A stretch of DNA of 64,000 bases. It comes from Anaeromyxobacter dehalogenans 2CP-1 (GTDB lineage: Bacteria > Myxococcota > Myxococcia > Myxococcales > Anaeromyxobacteraceae). The stretch is taken from contig NC_011891.1 in assembly GCF_000022145.1 (NCBI RefSeq), positions 2,492,001 to 2,556,000 of the forward strand, in the 5' to 3' direction. The translations under genes were made by a program, and so were the position numbers. How positions within the stretch are numbered: the first letter of the stretch is position 1; every line of letters starts with the position of its first letter. Below the pieces are notes generated by a model. It saw only the letters and a program-made list of their open reading frames with translations. It ran no database searches and had not been told where the DNA came from. Shown here piece by piece: positions 61,699 to 64,000 of this stretch.

Positions 61699-64000
<2,302 letters not shown>

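Overview
This 64-kb window is a strongly GC-rich chromosomal segment whose gene content fits a delta-proteobacterium/myxobacterium. The best match from general knowledge is Anaeromyxobacter: tandem small multiheme cytochromes c, a NapC/NirT-type membrane cytochrome, a leucine-degradation operon, KGG-repeat stress proteins and very few intergenic bases. The genus is an inference, since no database was searched. No transposase, prophage, CRISPR array, rRNA or tRNA was seen, and the segment reads as core chromosome.

Layout. 1-2188: two tandem DUF2334 polysaccharide-deacetylase-like proteins (the first cut by the window edge). 2219-4867: mutS. 4941-5729: two tandem periplasmic triheme cytochromes c, each followed by its own intrinsic terminator. 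5896-13343: elbB, a cell-wall amidase, an M61 peptidase and glnD. 13558-15109: a RimK-like ATP-grasp ligase that overlaps the first of two KGG-repeat protein genes. 15224-16799: yciO and a XerC/D recombinase. 16952-21671: a site-2 protease, trpS, scpA, scpB and a pseudouridine synthase, apparently one operon. 21741-30251: a HEAT-repeat lipoprotein, an ECF sigma/anti-sigma/multidomain envelope protein operon, an ion permease, rtcA and corA. 30319-35880: a lipoprotein, mrp, small membrane proteins, a dual-specificity phosphatase translationally coupled to an unusual phosphoribosyltransferase-like fusion, and an outer-membrane barrel. 35986-42435: an orphan hybrid-sensing histidine kinase divergent from a beta-oxidation operon. 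42456-47023: ribA, a metal-type MerR regulator, small proteins and a six-heme membrane cytochrome. 47032-54230: a long reverse-strand run of rnc, two cyclophilins, era, der, yfgM-like, bamB-like and a Nudix gene. 54246-61136: leucine catabolism (HMG-CoA lyase, methylglutaconyl-CoA hydratase, carboxyltransferase, isovaleryl-CoA dehydrogenase) with meaB. 61266-64000: a rhodanese gene with an in-frame TGA, thiC, and the end of eno.

The most striking observation is the rhodanese-like gene at 61266-61676. A TGA lies exactly where the family has its catalytic Cys, the reading frame continues to a complete rhodanese C-terminus, and a perfect 8-bp stem-loop sits 14 nt downstream at the distance expected of a bacterial SECIS. 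It is best read as a selenoprotein, not a pseudogene. Other points of interest are a tryptophanyl-tRNA synthetase with a near-canonical four-Cys [4Fe-4S] motif, the ATP-grasp/KGG-repeat gene pair, and the phosphatase/phosphoribosyltransferase-like pair. Several sigma-70-like promoters have their -10 element only 6-11 nt from the start codon, suggesting common leaderless transcription.
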